Shown here: in pieces, positions 7,703 through 16,673 of the stretch
How the letters are laid out: each line of letters begins with the position of its first letter
Position numbering within the stretch: the first letter of the stretch is position 1
NCBI RefSeq assembly: GCF_009792295.1
Contig: NZ_CP039934.1
Coordinates: forward strand, 578,501 to 642,500
Source of the DNA: Myroides fluvii
GTDB lineage: Bacteria > Bacteroidota > Bacteroidia > Flavobacteriales > Flavobacteriaceae
Direction: 5' to 3'
Length of the DNA: 64,000 nt
Notes under the pieces: model-generated
What the model was told of the DNA's origin: nothing
Database searches by the model: none
What the model saw: the letters and a program-made list of their open reading frames with translations, nothing else
Position numbers and translations under genes: made by a program

Positions 7703-8137
7703 TTACTCTTTAATTTGAATGGGTTGAGCTCTTTTATAGTAGTATATAATTTTGTTTTCATTTTCCATCACCATAGTTTCATCACTCACCGAAACTACGC
7801 GTTCCTCCCATGTTGCAAAATCCGTTTTATACTGCAACCAAATAGCGCCATCTTTCTCAAGCATTACAAAGGCTTCTGGCATATCATTGGTCAAAAACTC
7901 ACCATTAAATTGAGGAACAACTTTAAATCGAATCCCTGTTTGATCTTCCTTCCATTCAAAATAATCAATGGTAGAGTTCATGGTATAATCTTTTTCTGTT
8001 CCATCAGGTAATTGAGCTTTTTCGATTTCCCAATATCCTGTGATATGTCCTTTCACGGCTTCCGCATCCACTTTAGATTGACAAGCCTGCAAAACAACAA
8101 CGAGAAATAAACTAAAAAAAACGTATAAACTGCGCAT
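7703..8137 (-). CDS. Lipocalin-like lipoprotein of unknown function
   Basis: 144 residues with a lipoprotein signal (VVVLQAC, Cys19). The body is beta-rich, with GYWEIEKAQLPDG near the start and regular short strands, as in lipocalin-like proteins common in Flavobacteriaceae. No catalytic motif is visible. It lies 8 bases after ftsY and 2 before the DUF721 gene, so it is co-transcribed. Confidence 0.6.
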   Translation of the reverse strand: MRSLYVFFSLFLVVVLQACQSKVDAEAVKGHITGYWEIEKAQLPDGTEKDYTMNSTIDYFEWKEDQTGIRFKVVPQFNGEFLTNDMPEAFVMLEKDGAIWLQYKTDFATWEERVVSVSDETMVMENENKIIYYYKRAQPIQIKE

Positions 8138-8145
8138 GTTTAATT

Positions 8146-9099
8146 TTATTTAAAAAACGAATCGACAAATTCGTATTTGTTAAACACTTGAAGATCTTCA
8201 ATTCCCTCCCCTACACCAATATAGCGCACTGGGATTCTAAACTCATCCGAAATACCGATAACGACCCCTCCTTTTGCTGTTCCATCTAATTTAGTGACAG
8301 CTAAAGAAGTAACTTCTGTTGCGGCAGTAAATTGTTTTGCTTGTTCAAAGGCATTTTGTCCCGTTGAACCGTCTAAAACCAGCATTACATCATGAGGTGC
8401 ATCAGCGATTACTTTTTGCATGACGCGCTTCACTTTGGAGAGCTCATTCATTAAATTCACCTTGTTGTGTAAACGTCCAGCTGTATCAATTATCACTACG
8501 TCAGCACCTTGTGTCACAGCAGATTGTAGCGTATCAAACGCTACCGAAGCCGGATCACTTCCCATTTGTTGACGTACAATAGGCACACCTACGCGATCTG
8601 CCCATACTTGTAATTGATCAATAGCGGCCGCTCTAAACGTATCCGCTGCTCCCAAAACGACATGGAGTCCAGCTTTTTTAAACTGATACGCCAATTTTCC
8701 AATAGTTGTCGTTTTACCAGCTCCATTTACTCCTACAACCATAATAACGTATGGTTTCTTATCTTTTGGAATTTCAAATTCTGTTGATTCACCTAAGGCT
8801 GTTTCAGAAAGCAATCCAGCAATTTCTTCTCTCAGAATTTGATTTAGCTCTTCTGTTCCAACGTATTTATCACGCGTAACTCTTGCTTCAATACGCTCAA
8901 TAATCTTCAATGTTGTATTTACACCAACATCAGAAGTAACTAATACCTCTTCTAGATTATCTAATACATCATCATCTACCTTAGATTTTCCAGCTACTGC
9001 TTTGGTTAATTTGGAAAAAAAAGACGTTTTAGATTTCTCTAATCCCTTATCTAAAGTTTCCTTTTTTTCGGAAGAAAATATTCTTTTAAAAAAACTCAT
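8146..9099 (-). CDS. ftsY: Signal recognition particle receptor FtsY
   Basis: 317 residues. The SRP GTPase motifs are all present: GVNGAGKTTTIGKLA (G1), DTFRAAA (G2), DTAGR (G3) and TKLDGTAKGG (G4/G5), preceded by the N-domain helical bundle. It receives ribosome-SRP complexes at the membrane. The acidic A domain of the E. coli protein is missing, as is common outside gammaproteobacteria. A TATATTTG element lies 20 bases before the start. Confidence 0.97.
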   Translation of the reverse strand: MSFFKRIFSSEKKETLDKGLEKSKTSFFSKLTKAVAGKSKVDDDVLDNLEEVLVTSDVGVNTTLKIIERIEARVTRDKYVGTEELNQILREEIAGLLSETALGESTEFEIPKDKKPYVIMVVGVNGAGKTTTIGKLAYQFKKAGLHVVLGAADTFRAAAIDQLQVWADRVGVPIVRQQMGSDPASVAFDTLQSAVTQGADVVIIDTAGRLHNKVNLMNELSKVKRVMQKVIADAPHDVMLVLDGSTGQNAFEQAKQFTAATEVTSLAVTKLDGTAKGGVVIGISDEFRIPVRYIGVGEGIEDLQVFNKYEFVDSFFK

Positions 9100-9119
9100 A
9101 ACGTTCCTATTAGTTTGTA

Positions 9120-9127
9120 CAAATATA
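9120..9127 (-). promoter_or_regulatory. ftsY operon promoter -7 element
   Basis: TATATTTG on the - strand, an exact TAnnTTTG match, 20 bases before the ftsY ATG and after the upstream operon's terminator. Confidence 0.5.
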
Positions 9128-9183
9128 AAGAATAAAAGTATATCATCTCATAACGGTTGCGATAACTAAACCGTATAAAAATG

Positions 9184-9215
9184 AAAAAAGCTACCTGAAT
9201 CAGGCAGCTTTTTTT
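9184..9215 (-). terminator. Terminator of the rpmB-rpmG-DUF4295 operon
   Basis: AAAAAAGCT and AGCTTTTTTT enclose CCTGAATCAGG, giving a long stem with a T tail on the - strand, 20 bases after the DUF4295 stop. Confidence 0.65.
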
Positions 9216-9234
9216 CAAGATATTTAATGGTAAA

Positions 9235-9387
9235 TTACTTTTTACTCAAGAATTCATCTACAAAATCAGGAGCCATAACAGACTCAACAAATGTATAAGC
9301 ACCTGTCTTTGGAGATCTAACCATTTTAATTGCTTTAGTCAACTTCTTAGAAGATGTTCTTAAAGTAGCTACGGTTTTCTTTGCCAT
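9235..9387 (-). CDS. DUF4295 family small basic protein
   Basis: 50 residues, starting MAKKTVATLRTSSKK and ending VDEFLSKK. This family is found next to rpmG/rpmB in Bacteroidota; a ribosome-associated role is inferred from location and basic composition only. It starts 7 bases after rpmG and precedes the operon terminator. Confidence 0.85.
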   Translation of the reverse strand: MAKKTVATLRTSSKKLTKAIKMVRSPKTGAYTFVESVMAPDFVDEFLSKK

Positions 9388-9394
9388 GACTTAA

Positions 9395-9577
9395 TTATTT
9401 AATTTCTTTATGAATTGTTACTTTTTTCATGATAGGATTGAATTTCTTAATTTCCAATCTATCAGGTGTGTTTTTCTTGTTCTTAGTAGTGATGTAGCGT
9501 GAAGTACCTGCTAAACCAGATGTTTTATGTTCAGTACACTCTAAGATTACTTGGATTCTATTACCTTTCTTTGCCAT
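9395..9577 (-). CDS. rpmG: Large ribosomal subunit protein bL33
   Basis: 60 residues. [18 protein letters not shown] and [23 protein letters not shown] are typical of bL33. It lacks the CxxC zinc pairs, so it is the zinc-independent form. Middle gene of rpmB-rpmG-DUF4295. Confidence 0.97.
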   Translation of the reverse strand: MAKKGNRIQVILECTEHKTSGLAGTSRYITTKNKKNTPDRLEIKKFNPIMKKVTIHKEIK

Positions 9578-9604
9578 CGTTTTCCTCGTTTTTTTATGGT
9601 GCGA

Positions 9605-9841
9605 TTATTTCACTAATCCTTTTACTCTTGCTTCTTTCAAAACAGCAGTAATACCTTTCTTATTAATTGTTTTTAATGCAGTGGTAGACAATTTTAATGT
9701 TACCCATCTGTCTTCTTCAGCAATGTAAAAACGTTTTTTAATTAAGTTTACAGAAAACTTTCTTTTAGTTTTATTCATCGCGTGAGAGACGTTGTTTCCA
9801 ACCATCGCTCTCTTTCCGGTAATTTCACAAACTCTTGACAT
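9605..9841 (-). CDS. rpmB: Large ribosomal subunit protein bL28
   Basis: 78 residues, starting [21 protein letters not shown] with the usual bL28 N-terminus and the [10 protein letters not shown] segment. First gene of the small ribosomal operon. A CAAAGTAA stretch about 40 bases upstream is a 7-of-8 match to a -7 element. Confidence 0.97.
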   Translation of the reverse strand: MSRVCEITGKRAMVGNNVSHAMNKTKRKFSVNLIKKRFYIAEEDRWVTLKLSTTALKTINKKGITAVLKEARVKGLVK

Positions 9842-9921
9842 TATATCTAATCTTTTATTTCAATATTCAAAATCAGGGTGCAAAGTAAAGAAAAAGAATT
9901 TTATTAAACAAAATCTTTCTA

Positions 9922-11166
9922 CTATTTTTTTAATATTTCGTTATAAACCAGTTCTAAAGCCCTACTAATGGTGCGTTCAATCACTTGCTCTCTAGGCTGA
10001 CCTAATTCATACTTTATAGCATAGGTGCCCATATTTGAGGCAATCCCCACATAGACAGTCCCTATTTCTACTGCCGAATCCCCTTTAGAAGGCCCCGCAT
10101 TTCCCGTAGTAGCAACAGCAAGATCCGATTGAAACTTTTGACGAACTTGTTCCGCCATTGCACAAGCCACTTGTTCACTCACTACACTGTAGGCGTCTAT
10201 TATCTCTTTTTTAACGCCTAGAACGTCAATTTTAGATTGGGTGGCATAAGTGACCACTCCACCCTTAAAAAAGGCTGACGCACCCTCTTTAGCGCTAAAT
10301 AGCACGGCTAGACGTCCTCCTGTACAACTTTCTGCACAAGCGATTGTCATTCCTTCGGCTTTTAATTTTTCAATAACTACTTCTGATCGGCTTAAATCTG
10401 AATATGCGCGAATATGTTCTTTAACATTGAGCGGAATTTTCGCAATTACTTCTTCGATTAAGTGTTCGATTTTCTCTTTATCTTCTCCAGACGAAGACAG
10501 TCGCAAACGCACTCTTCCTCTACTAGGCAAATAGGCCAATTGCACATCAACAGGTAAGGCCTCTTCCCAATCACTTAAATACTCAGCCAATAAACTCTCT
10601 CCAATACCGTAAACTACTAGTGTTTTATGTACGTTAAAGCGCAGAGCAAATTGCGCTTTCAAAACAGGCGTCAGTTCTTTTTCCACGATGCCTTTCATTT
10701 CAAAAGGCACACCAGGTAAGGACACATAGTGCGTATTGCCCTTTTTCATCATCATCCCAGGCGCTGTTCCCAATTCATTAAAAAGCACAGTTGCCCTAGA
10801 AGGAACTAAAGCTTGCTTCCTATTCAGCTCAGAGATTGGACGTTTAAAATACCCCTCGATTACTGTTTTTACGTGGGTAAATACACGGGGGTTTTCCACT
10901 AATTCATCCTCAAAGAAATCACAGAATACTTGTTTGGTCAAATCGTCTTTCGTCGGTCCTAACCCACCTGTAATCAAGACCAAATCCACCTGATTTACTT
11001 GTCGATTCATCGCCTCTTTGATTGCGTGTTCTCCGTCAGAAACAGACCGTATTTCTACAATTTCAAATCCCAACTTATCCAGATAATTCGCTAGATAATT
11101 AGAGTTTGTGTCTAGGATTTGTCCAATCAATATTTCGTCGCCAATGGTTAAGATACTTGCTTTCAT
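9922..11166 (-). CDS. cinA: CinA family protein (nicotinamide-nucleotide amidase/ADP-ribose pyrophosphatase type)
   Basis: 414 residues. The N-terminal molybdopterin-binding-like COG1058 domain has GDEILIGQILDTNS and TGGLGPTKDDLT; the C-terminal amidase domain has ACAESCTGGRLA and TGNAGPS. Members recycle pyridine nucleotides: the C-domain deamidates NMN and the N-domain hydrolyses ADP-ribose. The start overlaps the HPt-like gene by 4 bases. Last gene of an operon that begins with the exonuclease at 12920. Confidence 0.93.
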   Translation of the reverse strand: MKASILTIGDEILIGQILDTNSNYLANYLDKLGFEIVEIRSVSDGEHAIKEAMNRQVNQVDLVLITGGLGPTKDDLTKQVFCDFFEDELVENPRVFTHVKTVIEGYFKRPISELNRKQALVPSRATVLFNELGTAPGMMMKKGNTHYVSLPGVPFEMKGIVEKELTPVLKAQFALRFNVHKTLVVYGIGESLLAEYLSDWEEALPVDVQLAYLPSRGRVRLRLSSSGEDKEKIEHLIEEVIAKIPLNVKEHIRAYSDLSRSEVVIEKLKAEGMTIACAESCTGGRLAVLFSAKEGASAFFKGGVVTYATQSKIDVLGVKKEIIDAYSVVSEQVACAMAEQVRQKFQSDLAVATTGNAGPSKGDSAVEIGTVYVGIASNMGTYAIKYELGQPREQVIERTISRALELVYNEILKK

Positions 11167-11516
11167 TGCACCACAATATGATAGTCTTTTTTTATTTCTT
11201 TAACTGCTGAGCGAATGTGTTTGCGCAGTAGTTTGTATACTTCTTTAATTTCTTTTGTCTTCCCTTTTTGCTCTATCCAATCGCGAATGCTGTTAAATTC
11301 TTCAAAGGCTTGATCCATACCGAGACTTTCCACTATGGGCTGTAAAACTTTCACGTGTTTTTGAAGCTTTTCATAATTTTTAGCATCAATGTGTTTTTTT
11401 ATCTTTTCTATACGCTTAGACATTTGTTCTACATAAAAAACAAGCTCTTCCACAACGAGTTCTTCTGTATTATTGTGTTTCACGTATAGCGATTTTACGT
11501 CATAAAAAAGGGCCAT
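11163..11516 (-). CDS. HPt-like helical protein
   Basis: 117 residues, almost fully helical, with HVKVLQPIVESLG resembling the phosphotransfer motif HxxKG with a degenerate second half. The middle KIKKHIDAKNYEKLQKHVKVLQ fits a four-helix HPt bundle with His candidate near residue 55. No kinase or response regulator is adjacent. It sits between an FAH-family gene (6 bases) and cinA (overlap 4). A phosphorelay role is only a guess; an unrelated helical bundle is possible. Confidence 0.5.
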   Translation of the reverse strand: MALFYDVKSLYVKHNNTEELVVEELVFYVEQMSKRIEKIKKHIDAKNYEKLQKHVKVLQPIVESLGMDQAFEEFNSIRDWIEQKGKTKEIKEVYKLLRKHIRSAVKEIKKDYHIVVQ

Positions 11517-11522
11517 AATGAA

Positions 11523-12134
11523 TTATTTTACGATTAAATCAAAAACTTTTTTACCTGCCAGAAAGCCTTCAAGTGTATCACCCGGACTAACTTTACCAAC
11601 ACCTGCTGGTGTACCAGTAAAGATTAAATCACCCGTTTTTAGTGTAAAGTACTTAGAAATCTCCGCAATTAATTCATCTATCTTCCAAATCATTTGAGCG
11701 GTCGTTGCTTGTTGAACAACCGTTCCATTTTGTTGGAAAGAAAATGGCAAATCGCCGAGGGACTCAAAAGCGGTCGTTGGCATAAAGTCACCTACAAAAG
11801 CCGAGTTGTCAAATGCTTTCGCTTTTTCCCAAGGCAGTCCTTTCTCTTTCAACTTGCTTTGGATATCCCTTGCTGTAAAATCAATCCCCAATGACACTTG
11901 ATCATAGTATTTAGAGGCAAATTTAGCATCGATATACTTCCCAACTTTTGTGATTTTTACCACTACTTCTGCTTCGTAATGAATATCTTGAGAAAAATCT
12001 GGAATAACAAACGGAAACTCTTTACCCAATAAAGCCGTATCTGGTTTAATAAACAATACAGGGGCATCTGGTCTTTCATTGTTTAATTCTGCGATGTGAT
12101 CCACATAATTTCTTCCTACACAGATAATTTTCAT
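11523..12134 (-). CDS. Fumarylacetoacetate hydrolase (FAH) family protein
   Basis: 203 residues with the FAH C-terminal-type fold: GRNYVDHIAELNNERPDAPVLF, FSQDIHYEAEVVVKI (metal ligands in HYEAE), GIDFTARDIQ and the terminal GDLIFTGTPAGVG. The family contains acylpyruvases, oxaloacetate decarboxylases/tautomerases and catechol-pathway hydrolases. The short form without an N-domain suggests acylpyruvate or oxaloacetate chemistry; the substrate cannot be read from sequence. Confidence 0.85.
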   Translation of the reverse strand: MKIICVGRNYVDHIAELNNERPDAPVLFIKPDTALLGKEFPFVIPDFSQDIHYEAEVVVKITKVGKYIDAKFASKYYDQVSLGIDFTARDIQSKLKEKGLPWEKAKAFDNSAFVGDFMPTTAFESLGDLPFSFQQNGTVVQQATTAQMIWKIDELIAEISKYFTLKTGDLIFTGTPAGVGKVSPGDTLEGFLAGKKVFDLIVK

Positions 12135-12146
12135 CTTCCTCTTCTT

Positions 12147-12920
12147 TTATAGTTTATTATTGAGTTTTCTCAACTTGATTGCCGTCAAAACTTTTTTGGT
12201 ATACAACGGAAAATCTGCATTTTGAATCCAGCCGTAATATCCTGGTTCTTTTTCCAAGACTTCTTCCACAAGTACTCCTTTGTGTTTACCGAAAGTAAAA
12301 ACCTCTTGTTCTTCTTCATTTAGTGCGATAAATCCAGCAAAATCAACACTTCTCTTTCTGGTGGTAAATTCAGACAACACGCGCATGTCATTTTCCAAAT
12401 CATCATAGCGATCCAATTGCGCTTTGAGAATTTCATAGGTTGCATGCGTATCCGCTTCTGCCGAATGTGCATTTTCCAAACTTTCGTTACAATAAAATTT
12501 ATATGCTGCACTCAAGGTGCGCTCTTCTTTTTTATGGAAAATGGTCTGAATATCAACCGTAACGCGATTACCTAAATCAAAGTCAACACCTGCGCGCAAC
12601 AATTCTTCTGCCAATAGGGGAATATCAAATCGATCCGAATTAAATCCAGCGAGATCCGCATCTTTAATCATCTGATAAACCAAGGGAGCTAACTCTTTAA
12701 ATGTAGGTTCATTTGCCACTTTTTCATCTGTTATTCCGTGAATTTTAGAAGACGCTTCTGGAATTGGTCGCTCTGGATTAACCAACCAGGTTTTACTCTC
12801 TTTATTTCCATTGGGAAAAACTTTCAAAATAGCTATTTCTACAATTCTATCTCTTGCAACATCCACTCCTGTTGTTTCTAAATCAAAAAAACAAATAGGT
12901 CTATGTAATTTCAACTCCAT
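12147..12920 (-). CDS. DnaQ-type 3'-5' exonuclease
   Basis: 257 residues. The DEDDh motifs are clear: FFDLETTGVD (Exo I), GFNSDRFDIPLL (Exo II), HSAEADTHATYEI (Exo III). A C-terminal segment, FGKHKGVLVEEVLEKEPGYYGWI, matches the tail domain seen with exonuclease X-like proteins. It could be a polymerase III epsilon-like proofreader or a repair exonuclease. First gene of the four-gene operon running to cinA; CAAATATA at 12942-12949 provides a -7 element. Confidence 0.88.
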   Translation of the reverse strand: MELKLHRPICFFDLETTGVDVARDRIVEIAILKVFPNGNKESKTWLVNPERPIPEASSKIHGITDEKVANEPTFKELAPLVYQMIKDADLAGFNSDRFDIPLLAEELLRAGVDFDLGNRVTVDIQTIFHKKEERTLSAAYKFYCNESLENAHSAEADTHATYEILKAQLDRYDDLENDMRVLSEFTTRKRSVDFAGFIALNEEEQEVFTFGKHKGVLVEEVLEKEPGYYGWIQNADFPLYTKKVLTAIKLRKLNNKL

Positions 12921-12941
12921 ATTTCTTGGTTTATTTATCTA

Positions 12942-12949
12942 CAAATATA
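12942..12949 (-). promoter_or_regulatory. Promoter -7 element of the exonuclease-FAH-HPt-cinA operon
   Basis: TATATTTG on the - strand, an exact TAnnTTTG match, 21 bases before the exonuclease start. Confidence 0.5.
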
Positions 12950-13057
12950 ACAAATGTAAAAGTTTAGCCAATACAATTCCTAGGGTTTAGTTTCTATTTT
13001 CCTTTCCAACATCAACCTAACACACACATACCTAGATTAAAACCAATTAAAAAAGCA

Positions 13058-13084
13058 AAAGCTGTCCTGAAACAGAACAGCTTT
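13058..13084 (-). terminator. Terminator of the cytochrome c peroxidase gene
   Basis: AAAGCTGT (13058-13065) pairs with ACAGCTTT (13077-13084); a T-rich tail follows on the - strand. Confidence 0.55.
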
Positions 13085-13124
13085 CGCACCCTACTTTAAA
13101 CCAACACTAAACGTGCACTTCTAC

Positions 13125-14150
13125 TTAAAAAGGTGATTTTTTCACCTGCTCTGGGATATCACTAGACAAACTACCTAAAAACACGGTGATATCTTCTATT
13201 TGTTCTTGATTTAATTTACTATTTGTTTGTAAACTAGCCATAATGCGAACTGCTTCTTTTAAATCTTCAACAGATCCATCGTGAAAGTAGGGTCCTGTGT
13301 GCGTGATATTGCGCAATCCTGGGACCTTAAAAAAGTAATTTTCATTTTCTTTTTTACTCAAATCAGCCAATCCTTTATCTACTTTATCCGATTTTGTTTC
13401 AACCCAATAATCGCCATAGAGTCCGAATTTCTGAAACATCTGCCCTCCTAATGCGACACCGCTATGGCAAGTCGTACATCCAACAGCCATAAAAGTCTCC
13501 AACCCTCTCTGTTCTTGCTCTGTCAGTGCACTGCGATCTCCTTCTAAATATGCATCAAATCGACTTGCAGGCATCAACGTACGTTCAAAAGCCCCAATAG
13601 CATTGGTGATGTTTTTAAACACAATAGGCTGTTTATCCGCCTGATAGACTGTAGCAAACATCGCTTTGTACAGCTCTACTTTGCGCAATCGCTCTTCTAA
13701 TTCCTTTTCATCTTTGATATTGTGTTCAACTGGATTTAGAATTGGCCCGCCTGCTTGCTCTTCAACATCTTTTGCACGACCATCCCAAAATTGCATGCTG
13801 TGCAGGGCCGCATGAAAAACAGTTGGTGAATTACGCCCTCCCAAAGAACCGGTATCACCCGGTGAAAAAGCCAAGTTATCTACTCCATACGTATTCAAGT
13901 TATGGCAAGAATTACAACTTATATTGCCTTCCTTAGACAGACGCGTATCAAAATACAAATACTTACCTAAAGCCACCTTAGCCGAATCTGCCGGAGGCAC
14001 CTCAATGGATGAGATAGGTTGAAAAAAAGTTTGAGCTTGTGTTAATAATTCAGCATTTCCCTTTTGAACAAATTCAAATGCATTTGATTTATCTTTTTTA
14101 CACCCCATAAACGTTGTTAAAACAACAAATAAAACCACCTTTTTAATCAT
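13125..14150 (-). CDS. Di-haem cytochrome c peroxidase (CcpA/MauG family)
   Basis: 341 residues, exported, with a probable lipoprotein signal (TFMGC, Cys17). Two haem c sites are visible: CNSCH in the N-domain and CTTCH in the C-domain. Family motifs include GKYLYFDTRLSKEGNISC, NSPTVFHAALH, FWDGRAKDVEEQAGGPI and FKVPGLRNITHTGPYFHDGS. It reduces hydrogen peroxide with electrons from cytochrome c in the periplasm. A Crp/Fnr-like box lies 58 bases before the start, in line with low-oxygen expression known for this family in other bacteria. Confidence 0.93.
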   Translation of the reverse strand: MIKKVVLFVVLTTFMGCKKDKSNAFEFVQKGNAELLTQAQTFFQPISSIEVPPADSAKVALGKYLYFDTRLSKEGNISCNSCHNLNTYGVDNLAFSPGDTGSLGGRNSPTVFHAALHSMQFWDGRAKDVEEQAGGPILNPVEHNIKDEKELEERLRKVELYKAMFATVYQADKQPIVFKNITNAIGAFERTLMPASRFDAYLEGDRSALTEQEQRGLETFMAVGCTTCHSGVALGGQMFQKFGLYGDYWVETKSDKVDKGLADLSKKENENYFFKVPGLRNITHTGPYFHDGSVEDLKEAVRIMASLQTNSKLNQEQIEDITVFLGSLSSDIPEQVKKSPF

Positions 14151-14176
14151 AATTCACACTACTTTAATTTGCAGTA

Positions 14177-14184
14177 TTAAATTA
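14177..14184 (-). promoter_or_regulatory. Cytochrome c peroxidase promoter -7 element
   Basis: TAATTTAA on the - strand is a 6-of-8 match to TAnnTTTG. It lies exactly 33 bp (centre to centre) from the Crp/Fnr box, as in the other three promoters. Confidence 0.4.
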
Positions 14185-14207
14185 CGCTTCCTTTTTTTCA
14201 TAAACAC

Positions 14208-14219
14208 TGACATATATCA
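14208..14219 (-). promoter_or_regulatory. Crp/Fnr-like box of cytochrome c peroxidase
   Basis: On the - strand TGATATATGTCA, one of four near-identical boxes in the window. Confidence 0.65.
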
Positions 14220-14384
14220 CTTCTATCGAAAACTTAGTTTTTAAAAAATCAACATCAATTGAGCCTTAAACACCTTTACTTTCGAATAAAAAATAGCTTA
14301 AAAACTACTATTGTGTAAAAAATATTTTGTTTTATTGAATTATTATCCTATTTTGGTCTTATTGAAATTATTACCAATAAAGCT

Positions 14385-14831
14385 ATGAAAAAACTATTTC
14401 TTCTCACTCTATTAGCCTTGGCGCCTCTTGTACAGAGCTGTCAAACTACTGAAACTATAGTTTCTTCCCCTTATACTTTAGACAAGAGCAAAACAAAAGT
14501 ATTCACTGCAAAAACGTTTATGTTTAAAAACTATTACTTTACCTATAAAGATGGCAAAGCGACATTGGTTTATCAACAAGACATACGATTAAACGGAGTA
14601 CAATCCCCTATTTTCTTGACGTTAGAAGAAGATCAAAGTTCTAAACGCCATCAGTTATTCGTAGATAAGTCTGGTCAAATTTCCGTACGCGTTATGAATA
14701 ACGCTCAAGTAAAATTGCGCTTAGATAAAGTAACTTATAATTTATACACCGAAAATTACTTAGATGAAGTACATTCTGATACAGAGAAAATCTTAGCAGA
14801 TGTAGTCCTTTGGCGTAAAGACAATTATTAA
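14385..14831 (+). CDS. Small lipoprotein of unknown function
   Basis: 148 residues with a clear lipoprotein signal (LVQSC, Cys19). The rest is beta-rich with alternating polar and hydrophobic residues and no motif I recognise. It stands alone between two terminator-bounded - strand genes. Function unknown. Confidence 0.65.
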   Translation: MKKLFLLTLLALAPLVQSCQTTETIVSSPYTLDKSKTKVFTAKTFMFKNYYFTYKDGKATLVYQQDIRLNGVQSPIFLTLEEDQSSKRHQLFVDKSGQISVRVMNNAQVKLRLDKVTYNLYTENYLDEVHSDTEKILADVVLWRKDNY

Positions 14832-15004
14832 GTTTACACTTTGCGAAATCGTAGATTTCACCCTCCCTATTCATCAGACATTCCCTTTCCCCTATCGCCC
14901 GCGCGAATCCATGAGGTTTAAGCGTTGTTCCATTTTTATTCAAATTCTTCTACAATAAAAACAATTTAGGCCGGAGAATGTCTCTATTTGCCTTTCACCC
15001 ATAA

Positions 15005-15036
15005 AAAAAGGTTCTTGCTTTCACAAAAACCTTTTT
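15005..15036. terminator. Bidirectional terminator
   Basis: AAAAAGGTT (15005-15013) pairs with AACCTTTTT (15028-15036), giving a T tail in both directions between the converging genes at 14831 and 15060. Confidence 0.6.
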
Positions 15037-15059
15037 ATCTCGTACAATTAATTTACTTC

Positions 15060-15458
15060 TTAATCCAAATACTCTTTTTGATGATGATCTGCATAATTTA
15101 CAATTTCATCATAATTGTCGTTGTCAAAATTTTCTTCTCCTGAATCGAAAAGAACGACATTCAATCGTTTAAACAACAAACCTAACATTTGTTTTTGCCC
15201 TTCTGCATCAAGATCAAATTGCATCTTGACTAAGTGATCTTTGAACGGTGTACTCTTTACGCTATCAACACAAAGCATGGTCAATTCAAAATTTTGAATG
15301 CCTTGTAGCGAAACTCCTACAACTCTAAAACGCTCTTGATCTACACCGAAGTATTCCCCAATACTACTGATGTAATTACCTTTGTTAACTGCAATCATAT
15401 CTGATATGTCTGCAGCCACAGTACCTTTAAAATCGTTATACTGTACTTTTGCTTTCAT
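15060..15458 (-). CDS. Hypothetical protein
   Basis: 132 residues from the ATG at 15458 (a TTG at 15467 is less likely). It begins MKAKVQYNDFKGTVAADISD and is acidic at the end (FDNDNYDEIVNYADHHQKEYLD). No signal peptide, so cytoplasmic. I recognise no family with certainty. A single-gene unit with its own terminator at 15005-15036. Confidence 0.6.
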   Translation of the reverse strand: MKAKVQYNDFKGTVAADISDMIAVNKGNYISSIGEYFGVDQERFRVVGVSLQGIQNFELTMLCVDSVKSTPFKDHLVKMQFDLDAEGQKQMLGLLFKRLNVVLFDSGEENFDNDNYDEIVNYADHHQKEYLD

Positions 15459-15467
15459 AAACAACAA

Positions 15468-15969
15468 ATTTTAATTTTTTTTCCTATGTGAATTTAAGAA
15501 ATATTACGTTAGCTAAGAAATAGACGCTAATTTTTACTAATCCGACAAGCTTCCAATACCCAACATACACTATAGCTAATTATTATATTAAATACATAGA
15601 AAAAAAAACAAACAAAAATCACAAATGCAAATATATTACCAAAACATTAACGCTAAAAAGAAGAAAAAACAAACAAAAAAATCGAAATTTTATGATAATC
15701 AACTATAAATAAAATTTTATGAACATATAGTATTCATTTTTTAGGTAATAAAAGATCAATTTTAAGTAATTAGCACGTCAAAATAGACCGTCAAAGGCTA
15801 AAAAGACAACAAAAAAAAGGAAAGCCATGGCTTTCCTTTTTTTTAATCCTTTTTCAATAGCAATTGAACAACAGGCTCTACACTTTTTCATAGCTAATAA
15901 ATTCGTATTTTCTGCTGTTCTAGTATTAAGACAAGTACAAGGCGAAAAAGTCACATAATTAAGTTTTAT
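15468..15969. other. AT-rich intergenic region
   Basis: About 500 bases with no credible gene. From 15590 to 15740 it is very A-rich, with runs of A and AAACA repeats. The only clear structure is the palindrome at 15811-15844. The long spacing is unusual beside the compact operons around it. Confidence 0.5.
15811..15844 (-). terminator. Terminator of the cco cluster, 34-bp perfect palindrome
   Basis: The palindrome is centred on AAGCCATGGCTT and flanked by eight A and eight T, so it can terminate in either direction. It lies about 125 bases beyond the tauE/safE-like stop. Confidence 0.6.
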
Positions 15970-16665
15970 TTAACACATTGCTTCTCCTCGCACGAACAAA
16001 TTCAACGTATCAGGGGATAAGTATGGAATATTTAACCCCAATCCTCTAATAATAAATAACATCCCAATAATTATAATAACAATTGGATAATACTTCATTA
16101 TTCCTCTTCGAAATGCATCGGAGAATAGATTTTTGAAATAGATCACCAAACTCATTAACGGAACCGTACCTAAACCAAACAGGGCCATATAAGTCATACC
16201 CAAGAATACATCTTGCGTTGCTAAAGCGCCAAACAAAGCGACATAAACCATACCACAAGGCAAGAAGCCATTAAAGAAGCCGATAAGAAATAATGCTTTA
16301 GGTGATTTTTTCTTGAATTGTTTACCTAAAGAAGATTTTATCCAATTTACAAATCGATAAAGGGGTTTCATTACATTGAAATTCCCTATTCGATTGGCAG
16401 GGATCAGTGCCAAAGCAATCATGATAAGTCCAACGACAATGGAAAGTTGCTGTTGAAATCCTGCCAAAAACAAGCCTTTGCCAAAAAAACCAAAAACAAG
16501 CCCTAATAAAGAATAGGCAGCTATCCTACCTATGTGATAGGTGAACATCTGCCTAATTTTTAAAACTTGATTGTTCTGGCTAATTGGCAACATCAGTGCG
16601 ATGGGACCGCACATACCGATGCAGTGCAGACTACTCACTAAACCAAAAATAAGTGCCGAAATCAA
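15970..16665 (-). CDS. TauE/SafE-like (COG2836) membrane protein of the cco cluster
   Basis: 231 residues, six to seven membrane segments. SSLHCIGMCGPIALMLP near the start and FLIGFFNGFLPCGMVYVAL in the middle carry the paired Cys/Pro features of the COG2836 group, often labelled sulfite exporter TauE/SafE. Genes of this group sit at the end of cbb3 clusters in many bacteria, and a copper or maturation role has been suggested. It starts 9 bases after ccoH. Confidence 0.8.
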   Translation of the reverse strand: MISALIFGLVSSLHCIGMCGPIALMLPISQNNQVLKIRQMFTYHIGRIAAYSLLGLVFGFFGKGLFLAGFQQQLSIVVGLIMIALALIPANRIGNFNVMKPLYRFVNWIKSSLGKQFKKKSPKALFLIGFFNGFLPCGMVYVALFGALATQDVFLGMTYMALFGLGTVPLMSLVIYFKNLFSDAFRRGIMKYYPIVIIIIGMLFIIRGLGLNIPYLSPDTLNLFVRGEAMC

Positions 16666-16673
16666 CGTGTTTT

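Noticed and set aside
11470..11495. parS site (TGTTTCACGT)
   Set aside because: Only one half matches the parS palindrome; the other half (ATAGCG) does not, and it lies inside a coding region away from parAB.
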